Assembly (NCBI GenBank): GCA_049670505.1 | Contig: JBATTK010000169.1 | Coordinates: 46,399-110,398 of the forward strand | Direction: 5' to 3' | DNA: 64,000 nt | Source: JBATTK01 sp049670505 | Lineage (GTDB): Bacteria; Bacteroidota; Bacteroidia; Flavobacteriales; Flavobacteriaceae | Shown here: in pieces, positions 1-7,436 of the stretch | Position numbering within the stretch: position 1 is the first letter of the stretch | Layout of the letters: each line of letters begins with the position of its first letter | The notes under the pieces: model-generated | What the model was told of the DNA's origin: nothing | The model's input: only the letters and a program-made list of their open reading frames with translations | Databases searched by the model: none | Translations under genes and position numbers: made by a program

Positions 1-3
1 GAA

Positions 4-936
4 ATGAAGCAGATTACCAATACCATATTGATGATTCGCCCGGTCAATTTTCGTATGAACGAACAGACGGCCGTAAATAACTATTTTATGGAAGATCTAG
101 ATCTTCAAAATAGTACGATCAACAAAAAAGCGCAACAGGAGTTCGACAGCTTTGTAATTGCCTTGCGAGATAAGGGAGTTGAAGTTATTGTTATAGAGGA
201 TACCAAAGAACCGGATACTCCCGATGCTATTTTTCCGAACAACTGGGTTTCGTTTCATGCCAATGGAACCGCAGTTGTTTATCCCATGTTCGCTGAAAAT
301 AGAAGAAATGAACGTAGGGAGGATATTCTTGATATTCTTGAGCAAGAAGGTTTTGTCATCGATAATATCATGGACTATACCTCCGCGGAAAAGGAAGGGC
401 TTTTTTTGGAAGGAACCGGCAGTATTTTAATGGATAGAGTGAACCAAAAAGTGTATTGCGCACTCTCCGACCGTGCCCATGAGGAACTGTTGATAGAGTT
501 CTGTGAAGATTTTGATTGTTTGCCCATTGTTTTTACTGCGAATCAGACCGTTGACGGAGAGCGACTCCCTATTTATCACACCAATGTTATGATGTGTCTG
601 GGAGATCGGTATGCCGTTATTTGTCTGGATTCCATTGATGATAAAAAGGAACGAAAAAATGTAATTGATCATTTAAAACAGGATGGGAAAGAGATTATAG
701 CGATTACGGAAGAACAAATGCACCATTTTGCAGGGAATATGCTTCAGGTAGTAGGTGCAGAAGATCAACGTTATCTGGTTATGAGTTCCGCGGCCTATCA
801 CAGCTTAAAACCAGATCAACGTGCTAAGCTAGAAAAATACAATCCTATTATCCATAGCTCTTTGGATACCATTGAGACTTGTGGAGGGGGCAGTGCCCGT
901 TGTATGATGGCAGAGGTGTTTTTGCCTAGGATCTAA
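4..936 (+). CDS. ctlX: Citrulline utilization hydrolase CtlX (amidinotransferase/arginine deiminase superfamily)
   Basis: The 310-residue protein belongs to the guanidino-group-modifying superfamily (beta/alpha propeller, cysteine nucleophile). Visible landmarks are the substrate-binding stretch DAIFPNNWVSFH near residue 75, LEGTGS near 136, the catalytic-histidine region PIYHTNVMM near 190 and the C-terminal nucleophile region GGGSARC near 298. Members called CtlX are assigned to citrulline breakdown to ornithine in the cytoplasm; related enzymes act on arginine or dimethylarginine, so substrate is inferred from family resemblance. The ATG lies at the very edge of the window, so upstream context is unseen. 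The last 80 codons recur as a broken copy about 1.1 kb downstream. Confidence 0.78.
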   Translation: MKQITNTILMIRPVNFRMNEQTAVNNYFMEDLDLQNSTINKKAQQEFDSFVIALRDKGVEVIVIEDTKEPDTPDAIFPNNWVSFHANGTAVVYPMFAENRRNERREDILDILEQEGFVIDNIMDYTSAEKEGLFLEGTGSILMDRVNQKVYCALSDRAHEELLIEFCEDFDCLPIVFTANQTVDGERLPIYHTNVMMCLGDRYAVICLDSIDDKKERKNVIDHLKQDGKEIIAITEEQMHHFAGNMLQVVGAEDQRYLVMSSAAYHSLKPDQRAKLEKYNPIIHSSLDTIETCGGGSARCMMAEVFLPRI

Positions 937-1242
937 GCCCGATAATGCTTCTATGTGGAACGGTGCATCTATATGATAAAGCTTTGCTTTTTATTTTTCA
1001 TGCAACAACCTAAGTATTGGTCTATTTCATGAAGCGAACACTATTTCCTGGATTCCATGGTCTCATCTTTATGGAGTGTTTCAAAAACAAAGAATTCTTT
1101 AGTCAGAAGCGATACTATGTCAAAGAACATCGTATTGAGCCCATAAATAAAGAATTCTTTATTCTATTCCCATTTAACTTTTATTGGAGGCGTATTTTTT
1201 TTAAGCCGTCGCCACCAGTTTTAGATGGATGGGTAGCACGCA
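937..1242. other. Non-coding stretch between convergent genes with two AT-rich palindromes
   Basis: No credible gene is seen here. The 12-bp palindrome AAAGAATTCTTT occurs at 1089-1100 and again exactly 60 bp later at 1149-1160, where it extends to an 18-bp palindrome (1146-1163). It lies between the 3' ends of two convergent genes, so it may act as weak bidirectional termination or mRNA-end structure. That role is inferred from position only. Confidence 0.4.
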
Positions 1243-1629
1243 TCAACAGGTGACCCTGGTTTGCCAGTAAACACCATATTTTGTGCCATTGGAGGTTGTC
1301 CCGGCCCAGCATTGTCTAACTTGCACACAACCAGCAACGTTAAACCATGAGCCACATCCACTTGAAAACACTTTATTGGTAATAGCTTCAGCTAGCTTTG
1401 ACGCTAAATCATGGTGTTTTTCTAAAAATGCCACAACCTCTTCTTCTGAATTTAAGTTGTTGAGGTCTTCCATCAATTCAAGTGCGTTACAATCCTCCGG
1501 AGAAAGCATGTAAGTCAGTTCACATTTATCCTCGGTTTCCAACAAGGGATTCGTACCTTCTTCAACTGCTGGAGTACTGCCATACCCAATTAGACAGGTA
1601 AAGACAAAAAGCGCAAATAATCTTTTCAT
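1243..1629 (-). CDS. Small secreted cysteine-rich protein of unknown function
   Basis: This 128-residue protein opens with MKRLFALFVFTCLIGYGS, a Sec-type signal peptide. No proper lipobox is present, so it is probably periplasmic or secreted. The mature part has an acidic, leucine-rich helical middle (residues ~28-85) and a C-terminal segment with cysteines in GCGSW, GCVQ, QCW and the terminal TC, which could form disulfides. I do not recognise a family. It sits alone on the minus strand between ctlX and the broken ctlX copy. Its own insertion there could explain why the two ctlX segments are apart. Confidence 0.55.
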   Translation of the reverse strand: MKRLFALFVFTCLIGYGSTPAVEEGTNPLLETEDKCELTYMLSPEDCNALELMEDLNNLNSEEEVVAFLEKHHDLASKLAEAITNKVFSSGCGSWFNVAGCVQVRQCWAGTTSNGTKYGVYWQTRVTC

Positions 1630-1820
1630 AATAATAGAATTTTAGGGTTAAACAAATTGTCATTTTAAAATCAAGGGCCTAGCATACGATTAAAAAGATT
1701 TAAGTAAGTAAGTAATTTCCTTTTAAATTACTCTATTTTACGCATATAAATTCAAGAAAAATAGTTAAAATTTATAACTAAGGTAGTTTTAGTGATGCTT
1801 AATGAGTGTAAAACGGCTAG

Positions 1821-2066
1821 AGAATTATTATCATAACGGAAGGACAAATGCACCATTTTGCAGGGAATATGCTTCAGGTAATAGAGGCAGAAAATCAACG
1901 TTATCTGGTTATGAGTTCCGTGGCCTATCACAGCTTAAAACCAGATCAACGCACTAAGCTGGAAAAATACAATCCTATTATCCATAGCTCTTTGGATACC
2001 ATTGAAACTTGCAGAGGGGGAAGTGCCCATTGTATGATGGCCGAAGTTTTTCTGCCAAAAACTTAG
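1821..2066 (+). pseudogene. Partial copy of the 3' end of ctlX
   Basis: Aligned by eye with 691-936 of ctlX, this segment matches about 90% of bases from the codons around MHHFAGNMLQV to the stop. No N-terminal 230 residues are present and nothing upstream continues the frame. The encoded tail retains the terminal cysteine (GGSAHC) but changes the GGGSARC arginine to histidine. An open frame of 72 residues survives from an ATG at 1848 and ends in TAG. It cannot form the propeller fold, so I call it a remnant of a duplicated or paralogous ctlX. Confidence 0.75.
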
Positions 2067-2341
2067 GCTTGTTTAAAGCCCCAAAAATGTTCCTTTTAGG
2101 GAACATCTTCCAGATCTTGTAATAGGTATGATGTGGCCTATGGTTTGTCTTGAAGATGTTTGTCAAATAATTTGATTATGGCATCAAAATATTGCTCGGT
2201 CTCAACTTGTTGACGAAGAAGTTATAAAATAAGCCGTTACCAAGGGAGAGCTATTTCAGAACAGATATACAAAGCCATACTTCTAGGCAAAGATCTTGGC
2301 ATACACCTTTAGGTGTTTGGGAAAGACAATGCCAAACCTTA

Positions 2342-3010
2342 TTATTTCATTTGATCGAGTTCCTCTTTATTTCGATTTTTAAAAGAAACGACAATTATTG
2401 TCAAGGCCAGGATCAAGAGCGGACCAACGATCCATAGGTACTTCTTGTCCCAAGACATTTCTTGATTGGTAGTTACCTTTTCGATGAGCTGATTTTCAGA
2501 AGTTTCTTGAGGAAGGTCAAACGAACAGCTTCTGGTATTTGTATCAAGAATACACTTTTTTCGTTCCTTCGAAATACGGATGATGACATGATTCCTTATA
2601 CGTTTATAAACCTCGGTAAAGCTGTGGATCGATATATCAAAATTGCCGTGTAATTCGGTAATTCCATCCAATCGATAGACCAATACCGCATCGTGACTTA
2701 TGAGGTCTCCTTCCATAAAAACAAGTTTTATGGCTGCTCCGTTGATCTTTAGATCAATTGTCCTGTTAAAATAAGACGTAAACTCATTATAGTACATTTT
2801 TAGCGGTATGACCGCTTGATTGGCCAATTCAGGTTTAAGACGTATGATTAGATCGATCGCCCCCTGTGGCATTAAATGTATGGTGAGCAAGCCCCCTTCC
2901 GCGTCCTGATCAATGGCATACGTTATTTGATTCGGGGAATGTGCCTTTGCCAAAGAAACACTTAACAGGAAAAAGCAAAGTATTCCCAGAAGTTTTATTT
3001 TTCCAAACAT
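2342..3010 (-). CDS. Exported protein with one C-terminal membrane anchor, unknown function
   Basis: The chosen start gives MFGKIKLLGILCFFLLSVSLAKA, a good signal peptide; in-frame starts at 3028 (ATG) and 3031 (TTG) would add 6-7 residues. The body is a beta-rich periplasmic domain (~residues 25-160) with regularly alternating hydrophobics, followed by a hydrophobic segment (KKYLWIVGPLLILALTIIVVSF) and a short charged tail. It is the last gene of the minus-strand exported-protein row after the YHYH gene. I do not recognise the family. It could be an accessory or anchoring subunit for the YHYH/arylsulfotransferase-like proteins. Confidence 0.6.
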   Translation of the reverse strand: MFGKIKLLGILCFFLLSVSLAKAHSPNQITYAIDQDAEGGLLTIHLMPQGAIDLIIRLKPELANQAVIPLKMYYNEFTSYFNRTIDLKINGAAIKLVFMEGDLISHDAVLVYRLDGITELHGNFDISIHSFTEVYKRIRNHVIIRISKERKKCILDTNTRSCSFDLPQETSENQLIEKVTTNQEMSWDKKYLWIVGPLLILALTIIVVSFKNRNKEELDQMK

Positions 3011-3115
3011 GATACACGGGTATAACATCAACTCAAGACGAGTTTAATATCGGGATTATCGACCTCCTTTATTTTTAGGCTTACCATAGTTCCTATTTTA
3101 CCGGTCCTGCGGTAG

Positions 3116-4087
3116 TTACATTCCATCACCCCCAAAACGGAAGCTATCGTCGGGTGTACCGGAAAAGCAAATGGGTACGGAAGGAAAATTATCGGTAATC
3201 ACATAGTAATATTCGTTATCGCTCTCGGGCGTCTTTCCCATTTTTCCATTACACGCGTCCAAATCCGAGACCCCATTTACGTATTCATAATCGGCAAAAT
3301 AAGTTCCGTCGTAACAGCCATCCGGTGCCGTTTCACCATCACCGGGCCGCTCACCCTCTATAAGTTGATACCCACTTTCATACGCAACGATCGTTACGCC
3401 ATCATCATCATAGGCATACTTGTAGTAAATGGGGAATCCATCTGCCGCATATCCTACTTTTACCATTTCCGTACCGTCAATACCAAGATGCTCGATGTAG
3501 GCCGAAGCACGTCCATGATAATGATATTGCCCGGTAGGCTGAACGTGTGCGTTGTTGCAATCCAGACCAAGCGGTAGGGTAGATTGTAGGGCGTTGAACG
3601 ACCATTCCCGATTTACGTCCCCATCGGAAGTCATAAAACTTTCAGCGGTCTGCGGTTCTATGCCTACGCCACTGAACAAAATTCCCGAGACAAAGCCACC
3701 TGTACCCGTTGTCCGTGTGGCCAATTCGGGAGCCATGGTCATGGTGTACGAGTTGCTCTGAACGCTGATCGTATTAGGGTTTCCCGCATTGGGAAACTCT
3801 CCCACCAAATGATCGGCAATGCTGTTCATGGTAATGCTTCTGGTCGTACCATCTTCAGTTTCCTCGTACTGGCTTGTTTCCCCTAAGAGTGCTTCGATAG
3901 CTACCGTGCAATCCGAGGCGTCTAGATTGATTGCAAATACACTTGCATCGCTACAGTCCGCCTCATCGTCGGTAACACCATCGACTGTTGCATCATCCGA
4001 TTCACAAGCACAAAATATGAGGGTCAATACCAGCACCATTGTTAAAAAGAGACCCTTGTTTCCATTTTTCATTTCAAATTTTTTCAT
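3116..4087 (-). CDS. YHYH domain lipoprotein
   Basis: The 323-residue protein starts with a lipoprotein signal ending in FCACESDD. The acidic residues after the cysteine match the Bacteroidota surface-export signal, so it is likely displayed on the cell surface. The name-giving motif is seen in GQYHYHGRA near residue 187, and the C-terminal half has the typical YYVITDNFPSVPICFSG stretch near 295. The biochemical role of YHYH proteins is not known. Neighbours on the same strand are an arylsulfotransferase-like lipoprotein and an EF-hand protein. A 309-bp gap separates it from the upstream gene, so it may have its own promoter. Confidence 0.8.
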   Translation of the reverse strand: MKKFEMKNGNKGLFLTMVLVLTLIFCACESDDATVDGVTDDEADCSDASVFAINLDASDCTVAIEALLGETSQYEETEDGTTRSITMNSIADHLVGEFPNAGNPNTISVQSNSYTMTMAPELATRTTGTGGFVSGILFSGVGIEPQTAESFMTSDGDVNREWSFNALQSTLPLGLDCNNAHVQPTGQYHYHGRASAYIEHLGIDGTEMVKVGYAADGFPIYYKYAYDDDGVTIVAYESGYQLIEGERPGDGETAPDGCYDGTYFADYEYVNGVSDLDACNGKMGKTPESDNEYYYVITDNFPSVPICFSGTPDDSFRFGGDGM

Positions 4088-4396
4088 GATAATTTTATTT
4101 AAGGATTATTGGGACCATCAAGTTCGACAAATCATCAATGAAGATTTAAAAGTTTAAGCGAACAGTCCAAAATTTTAAGTGAACACACTTTACAAAGTGT
4201 TAATTCCTCTTTTTTTGTTAAAAGCGTACTATTTTGATAAAAAAAATTGGCTTTAGTAGTACCGGAATCTCATAAAATCATAGGAAAGAAACATTTAGAA
4301 GGGCCAAAAGTGAGATAAAGGGTACGAAACAGCTTTAATACAGGCCTATTTTACAATTCCCATTCTTTATTTCTATTCCTACTTTGATAGTAATTT
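4088..4396. other. Non-coding spacer between YHYH and arylsulfotransferase-like genes
   Basis: I see no coding potential on either strand. The only structure is a short inverted repeat around 4184-4203 (ACTTT-AC-AAAGT core) followed on the plus strand by a T-rich run at about 4211. It may hold the promoter for the YHYH gene, but I cannot place it convincingly. Confidence 0.35.
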
Positions 4397-5659
4397 TTAC
4401 AGACCCAATGCCATCATCGCGGCATCGCCCGAATAGAATACATAGGCTCTCCAAATGGTCTGATAAGGCGACTCGAACTTCCAAATGACTTCCCCATCAT
4501 CCGTTACCTCCCAAAGTGTCCCTTCCCTACCTTCTGTAATCAAGGTATTGCCATTATCCATTCGAACCGCTCCTCCTAGGCCAGAGCTATACAGATCCAA
4601 ATCAGTGAAACTCCAGATAACCGTGGGTTCGTTATCCTGTCCTACAACCAATTGGTAGGGTGGGTTCAAAGCATATTCCACAACTTCCGACTGGTTGGGA
4701 TATACATCGTTTCCATAGACCAGCATAGTACCGGTGTCCAAAAGATTCGGATAATGTACATTATTAAGAGTAACATTTCCCGGATTATCGTAGGTTTCCG
4801 GGTTGCCGAAACGATAGACCAGGTCGCCACCAAGGCCATAATTACCTCCCGTGCCCAACCTTGCTTCGGCCGTACTTGTGCTATGATCTATTACCCACAC
4901 CTCACTGTAGTTGTTCACGGTTAAGTATAAGAGATCATTTGTTTCGTCAAGTGTCAGCCCATTGATATGCATCAGATCCCCATTTGCCTGACCTTCATTA
5001 TAGTTGATGTCTATTTTATTAGGGTTATTGGCAACCACACCGTAATTCGCCTTGGTATCATCATAATCCTGCACCAAATGGTTAACGGAATGCCACTCCC
5101 AAACAATTTCCTCGGTCAGGGGATTCATTTCTATAATGGCTTCTGGATAGATGTCATTGTTTTCTGCATACCCTTCTTCAGCAGCTTCGGCAGCAGTTAC
5201 TTTCTCCCAAACCGGAAAAATAATATTCCCGTTGGAGAGGTACTCTACGTCATGGTGCGCCATATATTCATCCCCCGAATAACAGGAAACTTCCCAGTCC
5301 GTAGTCCTGTCCACATTAATTTTTCGTATAATTCCGCCATAACCTCCCAAAGTAATTTGGGCATTATTGGCCTTTAATGAAACTACCAGACTACCATCAT
5401 CCAGTAAATTGGCATCATTGCCAAGACCGCTATCCAAATCCCAGGAATAAAGCTCGTCACCATTTTGATCGATGATGTAAACTCCATTGGAATCCTGATC
5501 TGGGACCAAAATGTAAGTTTCGGTATCGGTGTCGGAATCCGTATCGGTATCTGTAGTTTCGCTTATTGCATCATCGTCGTTACAAGATATTAATACAAAG
5601 AATTGTACCATTAGTAATGATACAGAAGTGATTTTTTTATGTACTTCCAATCTTTTCAT
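4397..5659 (-). CDS. Arylsulfotransferase (ASST)-like surface lipoprotein
   Basis: The 420-residue protein has a lipoprotein signal ending LISCNDDD and then a threonine/aspartate linker (DTDTDSDTDTET). The rest is a beta-propeller like that of the arylsulfotransferase family: AHHDVEYLSNGNIIFPVWE near residue 133 and IIEMNPLTEEIVWEWHSVNH near 175, with later repeats of the NGNTL...G.LWEV type. Family enzymes move sulfate between phenols using an active-site histidine. Whether this one is catalytic or only uses the propeller for binding is not clear. It is separated by 82 bp from the EF-hand gene upstream and is probably co-expressed with it. Confidence 0.72.
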   Translation of the reverse strand: MKRLEVHKKITSVSLLMVQFFVLISCNDDDAISETTDTDTDSDTDTETYILVPDQDSNGVYIIDQNGDELYSWDLDSGLGNDANLLDDGSLVVSLKANNAQITLGGYGGIIRKINVDRTTDWEVSCYSGDEYMAHHDVEYLSNGNIIFPVWEKVTAAEAAEEGYAENNDIYPEAIIEMNPLTEEIVWEWHSVNHLVQDYDDTKANYGVVANNPNKIDINYNEGQANGDLMHINGLTLDETNDLLYLTVNNYSEVWVIDHSTSTAEARLGTGGNYGLGGDLVYRFGNPETYDNPGNVTLNNVHYPNLLDTGTMLVYGNDVYPNQSEVVEYALNPPYQLVVGQDNEPTVIWSFTDLDLYSSGLGGAVRMDNGNTLITEGREGTLWEVTDDGEVIWKFESPYQTIWRAYVFYSGDAAMMALGL

Positions 5660-5741
5660 AGTGTAAATTATTTGGGTTCATATAGGTAATAGGGCTTTGT
5701 ATCTTTTTTGGCTTGATGCCGTGTGAATTATAAATAGCCTT

Positions 5742-6020
5742 TTATTCTTTTTTCCTGGCCCTTGATTTACGAATGGCCTTGAACTCTTCTAGACTTAACA
5801 TTCCATCTTTATCCGTGTCGATCGTATCGAAATTTTTGAGCAGTTTTTCACTGTTTCTAGCTTTGGCCAGCTCTTCTTTTTCCAATAGTCCGTCCTCACT
5901 GGCATCTAGCCTTTCAAACACTTCTTCCGGAGATGGTCTTTCCCCTTTCTTTTCTTGTGCGAAAAAAGTATTAGTTGCGGCCATGCATGTGATTACTGCC
6001 ATCATTTTTGATTTTTTCAT
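5742..6020 (-). CDS. Small exported EF-hand calcium-binding protein
   Basis: Ninety-two residues with a signal peptide (cut after FFAQ) and two EF-hand loops: DASEDGLLEKEEL (~39-51) and DTDKDGMLSLEEF (~68-80). Both keep acidic residues at positions 1, 3 or 5 and the final glutamate, so calcium binding is likely. The mature protein is highly charged. It sits between the DUF6515 and arylsulfotransferase-like genes on the same strand. A calcium-dependent partner of the neighbouring exported proteins is a reasonable guess only. Confidence 0.75.
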   Translation of the reverse strand: MKKSKMMAVITCMAATNTFFAQEKKGERPSPEEVFERLDASEDGLLEKEELAKARNSEKLLKNFDTIDTDKDGMLSLEEFKAIRKSRARKKE

Positions 6021-6060
6021 TTTCTATTGTATTTAATTGTTAAAACGTTTCCCTTATCGA

Positions 6061-6630
6061 TTATTCTATTTCTATTAGACCTACAACTTCGTAGGCACGT
6101 GTTCCATCTATCTGAATTTTCTTGTAGAGTATATTGGCATATTCATAGTAGGTCTGCCCATGGATCTCAACGCGTTCATATGCTTCGGGCAACTCGTAAA
6201 CGATGGTTCCTATTTCTGGTTCTATAACCTCATATTCATTATCCACCGTATTGTAAAAAACGCCATCAAAGAAAAAGTAGGTTCTATTGTTGTGGATAAT
6301 TCTTCTGTGACCTATGGGCAAGGTTCGTACCCTAAAACCGATTCTTGGCGCAATTACGGTGTAACGGCCTCCAGAGAATATATAGTATCTATTGTTGGAA
6401 TAATAATAGTTTTGGCCATTATGTCTTACCACTTTTTTATTTGGTAACTTTCGTACAGCGGTAACCCGCTTTTTGGGAGTTTTATACGTAACTGCGGAGC
6501 GAGATACTTTTTTGTGGCCCTTGGCAGTTGTAATGCTTGTTTCGGTTTTAGTATTTTTTCGTTGTGCGTGGGAATTTATGGCAACTAAAAAAAGACTTAA
6601 AAAAAGAAGTTTTACAATTTGGGTTTTCAT
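6061..6630 (-). CDS. DUF6515 family exported protein
   Basis: The 189-residue protein has a clear signal peptide (cut near NSHAQ), a lysine/threonine-rich linker, then three imperfect repeats built round a G-x-x-Y-Y-x-x-x-x-x-Y-Y pattern: NGQNYYYSNNRYYIFSGGRY, NNRTYFFFDGVFYNTVDNEY and HGQTYYEYANILYKKIQIDG. This tyrosine-rich pattern fits DUF6515, whose function is unknown; it resembles SH3-like envelope modules. It is the first gene of the minus-strand exported row, with an AT-rich 165-bp upstream region that may hold the promoter. Confidence 0.68.
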   Translation of the reverse strand: MKTQIVKLLFLSLFLVAINSHAQRKNTKTETSITTAKGHKKVSRSAVTYKTPKKRVTAVRKLPNKKVVRHNGQNYYYSNNRYYIFSGGRYTVIAPRIGFRVRTLPIGHRRIIHNNRTYFFFDGVFYNTVDNEYEVIEPEIGTIVYELPEAYERVEIHGQTYYEYANILYKKIQIDGTRAYEVVGLIEIE

Positions 6631-6795
6631 ACTATGGAGATTTTGTTGAATATCATTTTTAAGACCAATAGATTGTATTTTGGTTTAATGCTATTTTGTT
6701 TTTTAATCATTTTTTAACTTCTTACTCAACTATCGGTTATCCTACCGACATTTTGGAAGTGAACTTAAAATCATGCCCATACCCTTCCGATAAAC

Positions 6796-7050
6796 CTATA
6801 TTTTAAATAAAATAGTATTAATTTTTTCTAATTCGATTTGGGCAGCTTTGAGCCGTTTTTTGAGCATTCTCTTTTTTTGTCCACAATCTATATGCCTCAA
6901 ATCTTCTTGAGTGCGATAGATTAAAGATTCACAGTAGCTGATTCTATTCCCTACCGGGAATTGCGAGATGATACTTTTATAAAAAGAATCGATTTTCGCT
7001 AACGGGCCTATAGTATTGTTGTGCTGCGCCGACTTAAAAAATGTTGCCAT
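6796..7050 (-). CDS. Small hypothetical cytoplasmic protein
   Basis: The 84-residue protein has no signal peptide or membrane segment. It begins MATFFKSAQHNN and ends in a basic amphipathic helix (QKKRMLKKRLKAAQIELEKI) that could pair as a coiled coil. Codon use resembles its neighbours. I do not recognise a family. The MITE-like element begins 25 bp upstream of its start and may carry or interrupt its promoter. Confidence 0.5.
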   Translation of the reverse strand: MATFFKSAQHNNTIGPLAKIDSFYKSIISQFPVGNRISYCESLIYRTQEDLRHIDCGQKKRMLKKRLKAAQIELEKINTILFKI

Positions 7051-7074
7051 AACTCTTATTTTAGATTAAAGTAA

Positions 7075-7244
7075 GAGACTGTTTTGAAATGTGTGATTGG
7101 AATTTATATAGGTACTTTTTGATGCCATTTTAGGCATCCGCCAGCTGGCGGACTAGCATAGCCTTAGCTACGGTATAAAATTTTAACGCAAAAGGGCGCA
7201 AAAAGGGGCATAAAAAAATAATCGATATATTTCAAAACAGTCTC
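7075..7244. mobile_element. MITE-like non-autonomous element with perfect terminal inverted repeats
   Basis: A perfect 16-bp inverted repeat, GAGACTGTTTTGAAAT, starts at 7075 and its complement ends at 7244. The element is bracketed by TAA at 7072-7074 and 7245-7247, as expected for a 3-bp target duplication of the TNA type made by some IS5-family transposases. The 170-bp interior has no open frame and contains a 16-bp palindrome, TCCGCCAGCTGGCGGA (7137-7152). This is the anatomy of a miniature inverted-repeat element. No full-length parent element is in the window. Confidence 0.72.
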
Positions 7245-7436
7245 TAAGTAGCTCCTATCATTCCAATTTTCAAAATGATATGGTGCTTTGGTTTGTCGGT
7301 GTGCTTGGAACGGTTCACGAGTCCGGATCGATCGATATTGTTTTGGAATAACTCAATATCCGCGGGCCGCCTACAAAGACTTCACCCCGTTCCAAAGCCA
7401 CCTTTTATCTATAGTCTCTTAATTCAGGTACGGTTT

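Noticed and set aside
1017..1253. 78-codon plus-strand frame after ctlX
   Set aside because: Low-complexity aromatic composition, spans repeated palindromes and overlaps the secreted-protein gene; no family resemblance.
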